Shown here in pieces: positions 33,032-44,783 of a stretch of DNA of 64,000 bases (its first letter is position 1; each line of letters starts with the position of its first letter). Where the stretch lies: NCBI RefSeq assembly GCF_036826855.1, contig NZ_CP104578.1, forward strand, positions 992,001 through 1,056,000, given 5' to 3'. This DNA is from Streptomyces sp. SJL17-4 (lineage in GTDB: Bacteria > Actinomycetota > Actinomycetes > Streptomycetales > Streptomycetaceae). Made by a program: the position numbers and the translations under genes. The notes under the pieces were generated by a model. The model was not told the origin of the DNA. It saw only the letters and a program-made list of their open reading frames with translations, and made no database searches.

Positions 33032-34156
33032 ATGTCTCGTACCGCACGCACCAGGAGCACCTTCCTCGCCCTCACCGTCCTGGCCGCCACCGCCGGCCTC
33101 GGCGTCCTGGCGAGCCCCGCCCAGGCCGCCACCGTCACCGTCTCGACCGCGGCCGACCTGGCCACCGCCGTGAAGAACGCCACCCCCGGCACCGTCATCC
33201 AGATCCGCGGCGGCACCTACTACCCGACCGCCACCCTCCAGTCCACGGCCAACGGCACCGCCGCGAGCCGCATCCAGCTGCGGCCCTACGGCTCCGAGAC
33301 GGTGAAGATCGACGGATCCCAGCTGCCGGCCGGTTCCTGGATCTTCAAGCTGACCGCCGACCACTGGTCGGTCGCCGACCTGACCTTCCAGAACTCCCCG
33401 GACAGCGCGGTCGTCTGCACCTCGTGCACGGGCACGACCTGGGACCGGATCAGGACGATCAACGGCGGCGACTCGGGGTTCACCCTCACCGGGGCCGACA
33501 CCAACAACAACACCGTCCGGAACCTGGACTCGTACGGCCACTACGACGCCGCCAACCACGGGGAGAACGCCGACGGCCTGGCCGTGAAGTTCGGCTCGGG
33601 CACCGGGAACCTGATCACCGGGGCACGTCTGTACAACAACTCGGACGACGGCGTCGACCTGTGGTCCTGGTCGAGCCCGCTGACGATGGAGCACAGCTGG
33701 GCGTACGGCAACGGGCGCAACCGCTGGTCGGACACGGCCTTCGCGGGCGACGGCAACGGCTACAAGCTCGGCGGGGACGGCGAGGTCGTCGCGCACGTCG
33801 TCAACAACTCGGCCGCCTGGGACAACGCGGGCAACGGCTTCACCGAGAACAGTAACAAGGGCGCGATCCAGATCAACCGCACGACGTCGTACGCCAACGG
33901 CAAGAAGGGTTACTACTTCGCGACGGGCGCGGCCCGCCTGGGCAAGAACCTCGCCGTCTCCAACGGCACCGGCTCGGTGAGCGCGGGCTCGTCGGTCGTC
34001 TCGGCGGGCAACAACTGGGATTCCGGGATCGCGACTCCGGCGTTCCTGTCCACCGATCCGGCTAGCGCGTACGGGGCGCGGAAGGCGGACGGGTCGCTCC
34101 CGGCGACGTCCTTCCTCACCACCGGATCGACGACGATCGGGTCGACGATGAACTGA
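33032..34156 (+). CDS. Secreted PL9-type pectate lyase
   Basis: A 374-residue beta-helix protein. Signal peptide residues about 1-32 (cleavage SPAQA-ATV). The helix shows VSTAADLATAVKNATPGTV, IRGGTYYPTATL, then repeating NNN/NNS turns (DGVDLWSWSSPLTMEHSWAYGNG, GNGYKLGGDG) typical of PL9, where a Lys acts as base. Last gene of the co-directional run that begins at 22708, closed by a strong bidirectional terminator. Confidence 0.85.
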   Translation: MSRTARTRSTFLALTVLAATAGLGVLASPAQAATVTVSTAADLATAVKNATPGTVIQIRGGTYYPTATLQSTANGTAASRIQLRPYGSETVKIDGSQLPAGSWIFKLTADHWSVADLTFQNSPDSAVVCTSCTGTTWDRIRTINGGDSGFTLTGADTNNNTVRNLDSYGHYDAANHGENADGLAVKFGSGTGNLITGARLYNNSDDGVDLWSWSSPLTMEHSWAYGNGRNRWSDTAFAGDGNGYKLGGDGEVVAHVVNNSAAWDNAGNGFTENSNKGAIQINRTTSYANGKKGYYFATGAARLGKNLAVSNGTGSVSAGSSVVSAGNNWDSGIATPAFLSTDPASAYGARKADGSLPATSFLTTGSTTIGSTMN

Positions 34157-34169
34157 CGGACCGTCACCG

Positions 34170-34207
34170 CGCGTACGGGGAGGGCCTCTCGGTCCTCCCC
34201 GTACGCG
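34170..34207. terminator. bidirectional terminator between PL9 and PL4
   Basis: CGCGTACGGGGAGG (34170-34183) and CCTCCCCGTACGCG (34194-34207), a perfect 14-bp stem with a 10-base loop, between convergent genes. Confidence 0.85.
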
Positions 34208-34212
34208 TGCGC

Positions 34213-35922
34213 TCAGACCAGCAGGTCGACGCAGTCGATCGCCGTCCCCGGGCTCAGGAATCCGGTCCCGGAGGAGCCACTCACGACGTTCAGCTTGAGC
34301 ACGTTGTACTGGCTCGGGTCGGTCTTCCAGGCGCTCGCCGGGACGACGTAGCTGAAGGTGTGGTTGTTCCCCCGGTAGGAGCCGTTGGTCAGCGACCGGG
34401 TCGACGGCTGGGTGGGCGGTGAGGGGATCGTGGAGGCCCAGTCGTTGACGGTCACCTGGGGGCGCCCGTTGAGGAAGGCCGTGGTGACGCCGATGCGCAG
34501 AGTGTGGGCGGCGGCGGCCTGGGCGGCGGTCAGCCGGAAGTACACGAGGACGCCGTCGTTGACGCCCTTCCACAGGTAGCAGGGGAAGGAGGCGGACACG
34601 TCGCCGCCGTCGAGGACGACGTTCCCGGTCCAGGGCGCGGCCCGGACGTCGGCGGGGTGGGCGTACGTCATGAGGGCGGCGTTCTTGAACCCGCCGGGGG
34701 TGCCGTCCCAGTCGCCGATCCGCCAGAGGGCTGGGGCGGTGCTCGGGTCGTTGGTGAGGGTGATGGTGTGGAGGGCGGTGGCGGCGCCGGCGGTGACCGT
34801 CACCGTGCCGGTGTGGACGGCGAGTTCGCCCTTGTACACGGTGAGGGTGTACGTACCGGGGAGCATGCCCCGGCAGGAGTAGGCGCCGGTTCCGGCGGCG
34901 GCGCGGGCCCAGTACTGGGCCTCGGCGTTGGCGAAGCCGACGGTGTACGCGTGGCCCGCGGCCATGCCCTGGAGTCCGACGCCCGCGACCCGGCCGCGGC
35001 CGGCCGCGCCGACCCAGCCGGGGATGCCGAGGCCGTCCACCCACGAGGTGTCGTGGTTCGCGGCGGTCAGGGCCGGGTCCGGGGTGCCTCCGTCGGTGAA
35101 GGCGAGCAGGTAGGGGCCCTGGAGGCCGAAGCGCATGGCCTCGGTCTGGGACTGGTTGTAGTGGAGGATCTCGTAGAGCCCGACGCCGAGTTCGTTGGAG
35201 TGGCGGAGCAGCGAGCGGTAGAAGGGGCCGCCCGAGGCCTTCTCGTGGTTGGAGCGGATCATCCAGAGGCCGACGCTTCCGGTGGTGTAGCCGATGTGGT
35301 CGTAGTCCATGACGCGGACCCCGGAGTAGTGCTTGGAGCGGGTGTGGCCGTCGGCCCGCCGCCAGACGTCGCCGGCCTCGATGACGGTGTCGGCGCCCTC
35401 GACCCAGGAGTCGGGGCCCTCGTTGGGGAAGATGCCGGGCCTGAGGCGGGCGATGAAGCGGGTGGCCGTGAAGGACGTGTCGGCCTTGTCGGTCCACAGG
35501 TAGACGTTGTTCCGTCCGGAGCGGGCCGCGAGGTAGTGGCGGAGGGTGCCGTGGACGACGGTGATCAGGACGGTGGAGCCGGTCTGCTTCAGGGTGACGG
35601 TGGAGGCGCCGAGACCGGACTCGACGTGCGAGTGCTTGCCGCCGTACCCCTCGTACTCCTTGCCCTTGTAGACGAGGGAGGTGAGGTCGCCGGTCGACTT
35701 GGAGACCTTGAAGACCAGTCCGGCGCCGGTGTCGACGACGTACTGGCTGCCGTCGTCGCTCCAGCCGAACGCGGTGGCCGCCGCGCCGGCCGTGCCGGGC
35801 CCGAGGCCGCCGGCGGCGACGGTGGCCGTACCGGCGACGGCGGCCCCGAGGAGGGTGCGGCGGCGGAGTGGCTGTTCGGGGGTGCGGTGGAGGGGGTTTC
35901 CTGCGGCGTCGTACGAGCGCAT
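34213..35922 (-). CDS. Secreted PL4 rhamnogalacturonan endolyase
   Basis: A 569-residue three-domain lyase. Tat signal (LRRRTLLGAAVAGTATVAAGG), an N-terminal catalytic beta-sandwich (FGWSDDGSQYVVDTGAGLVFKVSKSTGDLTSLVYKGKEY and HLYLWTD-like RNNVYLWTDKAD), an Fn3-like domain (PGTYTLTVYKGELAVHTGTV) and a jelly-roll module whose opening WRIGDWDGTPGGFKNA is the signature of this family. It cuts the rhamnogalacturonan-I backbone outside the cell. AAGGAG precedes the ATG. It stands alone, convergent to the pectinase run. Confidence 0.88.
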   Translation of the reverse strand: MRSYDAAGNPLHRTPEQPLRRRTLLGAAVAGTATVAAGGLGPGTAGAAATAFGWSDDGSQYVVDTGAGLVFKVSKSTGDLTSLVYKGKEYEGYGGKHSHVESGLGASTVTLKQTGSTVLITVVHGTLRHYLAARSGRNNVYLWTDKADTSFTATRFIARLRPGIFPNEGPDSWVEGADTVIEAGDVWRRADGHTRSKHYSGVRVMDYDHIGYTTGSVGLWMIRSNHEKASGGPFYRSLLRHSNELGVGLYEILHYNQSQTEAMRFGLQGPYLLAFTDGGTPDPALTAANHDTSWVDGLGIPGWVGAAGRGRVAGVGLQGMAAGHAYTVGFANAEAQYWARAAAGTGAYSCRGMLPGTYTLTVYKGELAVHTGTVTVTAGAATALHTITLTNDPSTAPALWRIGDWDGTPGGFKNAALMTYAHPADVRAAPWTGNVVLDGGDVSASFPCYLWKGVNDGVLVYFRLTAAQAAAAHTLRIGVTTAFLNGRPQVTVNDWASTIPSPPTQPSTRSLTNGSYRGNNHTFSYVVPASAWKTDPSQYNVLKLNVVSGSSGTGFLSPGTAIDCVDLLV

Positions 35923-36037
35923 CGGCGTGCGGCTCCTTCGGAACGGGGGATACGGGGCGGCTCCCGGTTGTTCCTAGGTCGCCGCCGGCCGGAGAAGGGT
36001 TGCCCCCCGTACGAGGCCGATCGTCCGAGGCCGATCG

Positions 36038-36757
36038 TCAGCCGAGTCCCGGTGTCCCGGAGACCGGGAGGCGGGCGCAGCGACGGCAGGCGCGGGCCGA
36101 GGTCGCGACGACCGCGTGGGAGGCGGCCGCGAGCGCACCCGCGAAGGCGAGCAGCGGCCAGTTCGTGGCGAGGGCGGAGGCGGTGGCCAGCGCGAGCGTC
36201 GTGACCGCCATGGCGGCGCCGGCGGTGGTCCCGGTCCAGGCGACCACGAGCGGCAGCCGAGGCGGTGTGGGCAGCCGCCGGGCGAGAGTGCCGGTGACGG
36301 CCAGTGCCACGGCGGCGAGCAGCGTGGCGGCGATCGAGACTCCGGCCAGATGCACGGCGAGGAGCCGCGCGGTACGGGGAATCAGCCCCGCCTGGTCGTG
36401 ACCGGGGGTCCCCGCGAGGTACCAGCAGGCGATCAGGAAGGGCGCGGTGAGCGCCACCGCCCGGGCGGTGTGCCGGGCCTGGGCGAGGGTCAGCTCCCGC
36501 TGGCAGCTCGGCACGAGTTCCTCGACGGTCCCGAACTCCCGCACCGCCGCGCCGATCGCTTCCCCGTGGGGGACGCCCCGCTCGACGTGGGCGTCCGTCG
36601 TGTCCGCGAGTCCGTCGCGGATCTCCTCGATCATCCGGGCCTTGGCCTTGGCCGGCCCGCGCAGGGCGCCGGTCAGGTCGGCGACGTACTCCGCGAGGGG
36701 GTCGGTGGCGGGATCGGTGGCGGTGCCAGGAGTAGGGGTAGGGGTAGGGGCGTTCAC
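36038..36757 (-). CDS. HAAS-domain membrane protein, PadR partner
   Basis: A 239-residue protein with an N-terminal HAAS-type helical domain (about residues 15-95: LAEYVADLTGALRGPAKAKARMIEEIRDGLADTTDAH, GAAVREFGTVEELV) and about four membrane helices after it. Genes of this type are regularly paired with PadR regulators and are thought to signal envelope state. The GTG start at 36757 overlaps the PadR stop by 4 bases. Function otherwise unknown. Confidence 0.8.
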   Translation of the reverse strand: MNAPTPTPTPGTATDPATDPLAEYVADLTGALRGPAKAKARMIEEIRDGLADTTDAHVERGVPHGEAIGAAVREFGTVEELVPSCQRELTLAQARHTARAVALTAPFLIACWYLAGTPGHDQAGLIPRTARLLAVHLAGVSIAATLLAAVALAVTGTLARRLPTPPRLPLVVAWTGTTAGAAMAVTTLALATASALATNWPLLAFAGALAAASHAVVATSARACRRCARLPVSGTPGLG

Positions 36758-37095
36758 GTGGCGAGCCCGGGCGGTGTGGTGGGGTTCAGGACCGAGCCGA
36801 TCGCGGCGGTGAACTCGTTCCACGCCGTCCGCTCGCCGGCGAGCGTGTGCCGGCCTGCTTCGGTGAGCTCGTAGCAGCGCCGCCGTCGCTCGCCCGAGGA
36901 CTGCCAACTGCTGCTCAGGAGCCCGAGCCGCTCCAGCCGGTTCAGTGCCGGGTAGATCGTGCCCGTACGCAGTTCGAGCGCGCCCCCGCTGCGGCTCTGG
37001 ACCGCGGCGATGATCGCGTAGCCGTGCAGCGGGCCCGGTTCGAGCACCGCGAGCAGCAGTCCGTCCAGGTGCCCTCGCACCGCATCCGCCTTCAT
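36754..37095 (-). CDS. PadR-family transcriptional regulator
   Basis: A 113-residue winged-helix protein of the short PadR class: GHLDGLLLAVLEPGPLHGYAIIAAVQ, LRTGTIYPALNRLERLGLLSSSW, ERRRRCYELTEAGRHTL, and a short C-terminal dimer helix. It is divergent from a membrane-protein gene, with three 15-bp repeats in the shared gap that are good operator candidates. Unrelated in theme to the pectin genes. Confidence 0.92.
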   Translation of the reverse strand: MKADAVRGHLDGLLLAVLEPGPLHGYAIIAAVQSRSGGALELRTGTIYPALNRLERLGLLSSSWQSSGERRRRCYELTEAGRHTLAGERTAWNEFTAAIGSVLNPTTPPGLAT

Positions 37096-37135
37096 GGGTA
37101 GGCAGCCTACACAAGAGAGCTGTAGGCAGTGTATG

Positions 37136-37180
37136 TATTGGTAGCCAACCTATTGGCAGCCAACCTATTGGCAGCCAGTT
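37136..37180. promoter_or_regulatory. three 15-bp direct repeats upstream of padR
   Basis: TATTGGTAGCCAACC (37136-37150), TATTGGCAGCCAACC (37151-37165) and TATTGGCAGCCAGTT (37166-37180) are contiguous. Each unit holds the imperfect dyad TTGG...CCAA. Upstream, TGTAGGCAGTGTATG may carry another half-site. Probable PadR-binding array controlling both divergent genes. Confidence 0.6.
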
Positions 37181-37210
37181 CATCGATTCCTTGTGCCGGA
37201 GGCATGCGCC

Positions 37211-37690
37211 GTGACCGAATTCCTGTTGTCCGTCCACGTCCTGGTGGCGATCGTCACGGTCGGATCGGTCACCGTGGCCGCCTCGATGTTCCCGCGCTAC
37301 GCGCTGCGGGCCTGCGGCGGCGGGGCAGAGGACGGCCGCTCCGAAGGGACGGGGACGGCCCTGCTTCTCCACCGCGTCTGCTGCGGTTACGCCGTCGCCG
37401 GTGTCGTCGTCCCGGTCTTCGGGATGGCCACCGCCATCCAGCTCGGCGTGCTGACCGATGCCTGGCTGATCGTGTCGATGGCGCTGACCACGGTCGCCGC
37501 GGCCCTCCTCGGCCTGGCCGTCCTACCGGCACAGCGGCGACTGCTCGCCCTGGCCGAGGGCGCGTCCACGCAGGCGGAGGCGCGGCCGACGGCGTCCCGG
37601 CTCTCCATGACCACCGGCATGTTCAACGTCATCTGGGCGGTCGTCGTCGTCCTGATGATCGTCCGCCCCGGCTCCACGACGGGTGTGTGA
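37211..37690 (+). CDS. Four-helix integral membrane protein
   Basis: A 159-residue membrane protein with about four hydrophobic helices (FLLSVHVLVAIVTVGSVTVAASMF, VCCGYAVAGVVVPVFGMATAI, DAWLIVSMALTTVAAALLGL and GMFNVIWAVVVVLMIV) of DUF2269-like appearance. No catalytic motif. GTG at 37211 follows GGAGG by 8 bases; GTG 37193 is in frame but lacks a ribosome site. Divergent from padR, and possibly the gene PadR controls. Confidence 0.7.
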   Translation: MTEFLLSVHVLVAIVTVGSVTVAASMFPRYALRACGGGAEDGRSEGTGTALLLHRVCCGYAVAGVVVPVFGMATAIQLGVLTDAWLIVSMALTTVAAALLGLAVLPAQRRLLALAEGASTQAEARPTASRLSMTTGMFNVIWAVVVVLMIVRPGSTTGV

Positions 37691-37723
37691 TCCGGAGCGG
37701 CAGGGGCGCGCGTCGCGCGTGGG

Positions 37724-38398
37724 TCACCGACCCCGCGCCGTCGTCCCGAAGTCGCCACGCAGGGTGGAACGGCCGCCGTCCGGGCCCGTCAGGACGACGG
37801 TGTACGTGTCGGCCGAGGCGTCCCGTACGCCTTCGGCGTGGTTGTACTGGCCGGCGAAGACATGGGGACCCGGCGGGACCGTCCGGCCCGGCTTGAGCGC
37901 CCAGCGGTAGACCAGCTCCCGGCCCTCCTCGGTCACCGTCGCGGTGAAGTCCTCGGCGGGGCGGGTGCGCCAGTGGCCCGTGCTCACGACGCCGGGGGTG
38001 CGGACGATCCTCAGCTCGACGGTGAGGCCGGTGACGGGGGTGTCCGTCGTCAGACCGAGGTCGCTCTGGGCCCACCAGCGGTTGCTGCCGGGGTCGATCG
38101 TCGCGGTCGCCCGTGCGCTCGGGCCGGGCGCGGGGAGCGTCGTGGCGGGCGCGGCGGGCCGGTCGCCGAGTGAGGTCGCCGCGAGACCGCCGAGGCCGAC
38201 GACCCCCGCTACGGCCGCGGCCACGGACACGACCGCCGTCCAGCGGCGGCCGCTCCAGCGGCTCGCCGGCCGGGGTGGCCGGGTCGCGGGGTCGGGTGCG
38301 GCCAGGCCGCGTTCCACCCGGGCGAGCATGCGGGCGTGGTCGGGCCGGTGCGCGAGCGCCGCCTCCCGCAGCTCGCGGCGGAGCTGTGTCTCGTCCAT
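37724..38398 (-). CDS. Putative anti-sigma-like single-pass membrane protein
   Basis: A 224-residue protein: cytoplasmic N-terminus of about 50 residues (METQ-type helix DETQLRRELREAALAHRPDHARMLARVERGL), one membrane helix (WTAVVSVAAAVAGVVGLGGLAATSL) and an extracytoplasmic beta-rich domain of about 140 residues. Its ATG forms TGATG with the sigma-factor stop. This layout and coupling are those of membrane anti-sigma factors, though I do not see the zinc motif HxxxCxxC. Confidence 0.7.
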   Translation of the reverse strand: MDETQLRRELREAALAHRPDHARMLARVERGLAAPDPATRPPRPASRWSGRRWTAVVSVAAAVAGVVGLGGLAATSLGDRPAAPATTLPAPGPSARATATIDPGSNRWWAQSDLGLTTDTPVTGLTVELRIVRTPGVVSTGHWRTRPAEDFTATVTEEGRELVYRWALKPGRTVPPGPHVFAGQYNHAEGVRDASADTYTVVLTGPDGGRSTLRGDFGTTARGR

Positions 38399-38946
38399 CA
38401 GCGCCACCCCGCGGCGAGTTCGGTGGTGGCCTGGGAGCCGAGCAGCCGCTGGAGCTCGGCCATGCCCTTGGCGGTCTGGCTCTTGACCGTACCGACCGAG
38501 ACGCCGAGCGCGAGAGCGGTGTCGCGTTCGGAGAGGTCGAAGGCGTGCCGGAGCACGACGCAGGCGCGCTTGCGGAACGGCAGGGCGCGCAGCGCCGTCC
38601 GCACGTCGACGACGGCGGGCACGTCCGGGTCCTCGGTGTGGTCGGGGCGCCGGTCCCAGAAGGCGGCGATGCGGCGCCGCTCGCGGACGGTGCCGCGGAT
38701 CCGGGTGCGGACGAGGTTGGTGACGACACCCCGGGCGTAGGCGGTGGGGTGGTCGGCGGCGCGGACCCGGTCCCAGCGGTGCCAGAGCGCGAGCATGGCG
38801 TCGGCGGCGAGGTCGTCGGCTGCGTCGGTCTCGCCCGTCAGCAGATGGGCGAGACGGGCGAGTTCGGCGTAGTGACGCTCGAAGAACGCCCGGAACTCCG
38901 CCGCACTGTCCTCGGTCTCGGTGGTCTCAGTGTCCGCCGTGGCCAC
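38398..38946 (-). CDS. ECF (SigE-family type) RNA polymerase sigma factor
   Basis: A 182-residue ECF sigma factor. Region 2 is EFRAFFERHYAELARLAHLLTG to ADDLAADAMLALWHRWDRV; region 4 is LPFRKRACVVLRHAFDLSERDTALALGVSVGTVKSQTAKGM. It starts with GTG inside the last codons of the LacI gene (overlap 38927-38946), so the two may be co-transcribed. A putative anti-sigma gene follows. Target genes unknown. Confidence 0.88.
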   Translation of the reverse strand: MATADTETTETEDSAAEFRAFFERHYAELARLAHLLTGETDAADDLAADAMLALWHRWDRVRAADHPTAYARGVVTNLVRTRIRGTVRERRRIAAFWDRRPDHTEDPDVPAVVDVRTALRALPFRKRACVVLRHAFDLSERDTALALGVSVGTVKSQTAKGMAELQRLLGSQATTELAAGWR

Positions 38947-40051
38947 GACGGTCCTCGGTGGGAGTGGAGCCGGACACGCGGGGTCCCGGCAGGGCGGACC
39001 CGGCGGCGGGGCCGCTGGGGGCGGGGCCGGACGGGGCAGGGCCGGTGCTCGCGCGCGCGGTCAGCAGCGGCGGGATGAGCTCGGTGCCCCGGGTCGTCTC
39101 CCCGGCGAGGCGTCCGACGAGCCGTTCGACGGCGAGGCGGCCCATCTCCTGGGCGGGTACGGAGACGGCGGTGAGGGGTACGGAGGCGTGGACGGCGACC
39201 TGGTCGGGGCAGATGGCGACGACGGAGACGTCCTCGGGCACGGCGCGGCCGTGGTGGCGAAGCAGCGCGAGCAGCGGCTCGACGGCGGCCTCGTTCTGGA
39301 CGACGAGGGCCGTGGTGCCCGGGCGTTCCTCGAAGACGCGGGTGACGGCGGCGGCGACGGCCGCGTAGGTGCCGTCGACGGGCCGGTGGAGCAGGCCGAC
39401 TCCGTGGGTGTCGGCGGCGGCGCGCAGTCCGGTGAGGGTGCGCGCCGCGAAGCCCGTACCCCGCTCGTAGACGGCGGGCGGTTCGCCGAGGACGGCGACG
39501 CGGGTGTGGCCGAGGCCGGCGAGGTGCTCGACGCAGCGCGCTCCGGCGGCCTCGAAGTCGAGGTCGACGCAGTCGAGTCCGGTGGTGTCGGCGGCTGCCG
39601 CGGATTCGGTGGGGAGGCCGATGAGAACGGCGGGCCGCTCGGCCTGCTGGAGGCAGGGAAGCCGGGGGTCGTCGAGTCCGACGTCCATGACGATCATGCC
39701 GTCGGCGATGGCGCTGCCCTCGACGCGGCGGACGGCCTCGGGGCCCTCCTCGCCGGTGAGCAGCAGGACGTCGTAGCCGTGGGAGCGGGCCGTGGTGGTG
39801 ACGGCCATCGCGATCTCCATCATGACCGGCACGTAGAGGCCGGTGCGGAGCGGCATCATCAGGGCGAGGATGTCGGTGCGGCTGCTGGCGAGGGCGCGGG
39901 CGCCGGCGTGCGGCCGGTAGCCGAGGGTGTCGATGCTGTGCTGGATCCGCTCGCGGGTGGGGGCGGATATGGAGCGTTTGCCGCTGAGCACGTAGCTGAC
40001 GGTGCTGGCAGACACCCCGGCGTGGCGGGCGACATCGGCGAGGGTGACCAC
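38927..40051 (-). CDS. LacI-family regulator, copy 2
   Basis: A 374-residue repressor, paralogue of the LacI at 12892. Helix-turn-helix TLADVARHAGVSASTVSYVL at residues 3-22 is the same as in copy 1 but for one residue outside the recognition helix, and the hinge HAGARALASSRT and sensor core (GYDVLLLTGEEG) are shared. The C-terminus is longer, ending in a low-complexity Pro/Ser/Gly tail. GTG at 40051 preceded by GAGGAGC. Divergent from the GH2 gene, with AAGCGCTT in the gap. Confidence 0.92.
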   Translation of the reverse strand: MVTLADVARHAGVSASTVSYVLSGKRSISAPTRERIQHSIDTLGYRPHAGARALASSRTDILALMMPLRTGLYVPVMMEIAMAVTTTARSHGYDVLLLTGEEGPEAVRRVEGSAIADGMIVMDVGLDDPRLPCLQQAERPAVLIGLPTESAAAADTTGLDCVDLDFEAAGARCVEHLAGLGHTRVAVLGEPPAVYERGTGFAARTLTGLRAAADTHGVGLLHRPVDGTYAAVAAAVTRVFEERPGTTALVVQNEAAVEPLLALLRHHGRAVPEDVSVVAICPDQVAVHASVPLTAVSVPAQEMGRLAVERLVGRLAGETTRGTELIPPLLTARASTGPAPSGPAPSGPAAGSALPGPRVSGSTPTEDRRGHGGH

Positions 40052-40123
40052 GTGCGCGCTCCTCGGCTGTTCCCGGTGTTCCGGGCGAACGGCGCCCGTC
40101 GATGATTCGGACCCCGACCCTAA

Positions 40124-43174
<3,051 letters not shown>

Positions 43175-43181
43175 CCGTGTG

Positions 43182-43210
43182 GCCCCGGTCCCCCGGCGGG
43201 GGGCCGGGGC
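43182..43210. terminator. terminator after lacZ
   Basis: GCCCCGG (43182-43188) and CCGGGGC (43204-43210) with an inner C-run/G-run pairing around GGC; the two sides of the stem total about 12 bp. Lies between convergent lacZ and the small DUF4328-like frame. Confidence 0.75.
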
Positions 43211-43522
43211 TCAGGTCATGTTGAAGTACGGCAGGGGGCCGGCGGGCTGCGCGGCGGTCACCCGGCGGATGACCGCGATCGCGAGGATCGCGCAGAGGAT
43301 GTCGAGGCTCTGGTCGACCGGGTTGCGGTGGTCGAAGTGGTCGAGGACCAGGAAGTGGAAGGCGACCGAGAGCGGGCCGTCGGCGAGCCGGACGAACCAC
43401 CAGGCGTTGACCGGCCAGGCGTCGCGGGGCGGGCCGCCGGCCCGGTGGATGTCGAGGGTGATGCGGCGCGGCAGCCACCACATGGCGAGCGGGATGGCCC
43501 AGGCGCCGATGGCGAAGCCCAC
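43211..43522 (-). pseudogene. DUF4328-like membrane protein, C-terminal part only
   Basis: A 103-residue frame that reads as the C-terminal half of a DUF4328 protein: FAIGAWAIPLAMWWLPRRI, DIHRAGGPP, WPVNAWWFVRLAD, then VDQSLDILCAILAIAVIRRVTAAQ. Full proteins have several helices before this part. Upstream (to about 43660) the same frame stays open with SHTYPVG but no helices, and no suitable start with a ribosome site is seen. I read it as a truncated remnant; a short functional protein cannot be excluded. Confidence 0.45.
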
Positions 43523-43683
43523 CGGGTACGTGTGGCTGCCCGGAATCTGAAGCGCGGGCCCGCACGACGGCCGGTCCGACCGGCACGTTGTAGGCGTCCA
43601 TGAAATCCCCCCGGGATGCGGTGACGCCGCCGTGGAGCGTCACGGCGGCGGTGAGCACCGGCATAGTCGGTGGGTTTCGGCCA

Positions 43684-43704
43684 GGGCGTCCAAGGAGGAC
43701 GCCC
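43684..43704 (-). terminator. terminator of the rhamnogalacturonan operon
   Basis: GGGCGTCC (43684-43691) pairs with GGACGCCC (43697-43704), extendable by A/T pairs, 13 bases beyond the CE12 stop at 43717. Confidence 0.65.
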
Positions 43705-43716
43705 TTCGGACCCGGC

Positions 43717-44766
43717 CTACCGGATCAGACGCTCGGGGACGATGCCACGGGCCCGCAGCTCCGCCGCGACGAGGGCCGCGTACTCCGTGGCCCCGCGCAC
43801 CGAGGTGTGGGTGTTGTCCCGCTTCTCCGTCGTCAGATAGAGCGCCTTGGAGGCCTCGGGACCCAGCTCCTCGACCCGCGCCCTGGTGAGGGCGGTGAGG
43901 TCGACGAGGGGGGTGCCGAGGGTCGCGGCGAGGGCGCGGATCTCGGCGGGATGGTCCACGCCGAGGCCGTTCACGAGCAGGGCGGTGCCGTTGTTCAGGG
44001 TGCCGTCGGCGTTGAACCAGCGGCGGACGACAGGGGTGACGAGGACGGGTTCGCCGCCCCGGGCCCGTACCCGCTCGACCAGGGTGGTGAGGTTCGCGCG
44101 ATAGGTGGCGGCGTCCGTCTGCTTGTCGTTGTGGGCGAGCTGGATCAGGACGGGGTCGCCGGGCCGGATCGCGGCCTCGACCCGGTCGAAGAGGGCCGGG
44201 TTCGCCAGGAAGGTGACGGTGCTCTCGCCGGAGTCGGCGTGGTTGGCGACCGCGATCCCCCGCTTCAGCCGGGCGGGGAGGAGCTGGCCCCAGCCGGTGT
44301 ACGGCTCGCCCGGCTGGTCGCAGACGGTCGAGTCGCCGACGAGGAAGAGCCGGCGGGCCGAGCGGGCGGGGGTGACCCGGAGCGCGGTGACACGCGGTGC
44401 GGAGCCGCCGAGCACCAGGTCGAGTCCGGGGCTTCCGGCCGGTCCGGTGGGCTCGCCCTCCGGATCGCGTACGTCCACGGTGAACGAGCGGCGGACGTAC
44501 TGCCCGGCGCCGGTGGCGGTCTCGGGGAGCAGCGCCCGCCGGGTCTCGCCGGTGACGGCCGTGGAGCCGGCGGTGTCGCCGCCGAGCGTCACGGTGATGT
44601 CGTACGTGCCGGGCGGGACGTCGAAGTGGCAGGCGAGGGGGCCGGTGTCCGTGGTGGTGCAGTGGTCGAGGCCCTGGCCGTACGAGCCGTCGGCGTGGGC
44701 GGTGGGTGCGGCGGCGAGGGTGCCGAGCAGGGTCGCCGCCGCGGCGAGCAGCGCTGTCGTCCTCAT
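43717..44766 (-). CDS. Secreted CE12 rhamnogalacturonan acetylesterase, copy 2
   Basis: A 349-residue esterase. Signal peptide about residues 1-26 (cleavage AHA-DGS), an N-terminal beta-sandwich (about 27-130: ACHFDVPPGTYDITVTLGG) and the SGNH domain: LVGDSTVCDQP (Ser), HADSGESTVTFL, QLAHNDKQTD and DNTHTSVRGA (Asp/His). The extra sandwich domain distinguishes it from copy 1. It ends the operon that begins with the binding protein at 51720, 17 bases after the lyase gene. GGAGG ribosome site. Confidence 0.9.
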   Translation of the reverse strand: MRTTALLAAAATLLGTLAAAPTAHADGSYGQGLDHCTTTDTGPLACHFDVPPGTYDITVTLGGDTAGSTAVTGETRRALLPETATGAGQYVRRSFTVDVRDPEGEPTGPAGSPGLDLVLGGSAPRVTALRVTPARSARRLFLVGDSTVCDQPGEPYTGWGQLLPARLKRGIAVANHADSGESTVTFLANPALFDRVEAAIRPGDPVLIQLAHNDKQTDAATYRANLTTLVERVRARGGEPVLVTPVVRRWFNADGTLNNGTALLVNGLGVDHPAEIRALAATLGTPLVDLTALTRARVEELGPEASKALYLTTEKRDNTHTSVRGATEYAALVAAELRARGIVPERLIR

Positions 44767-44783
44767 CGGGTGGCCTCCGGTGG

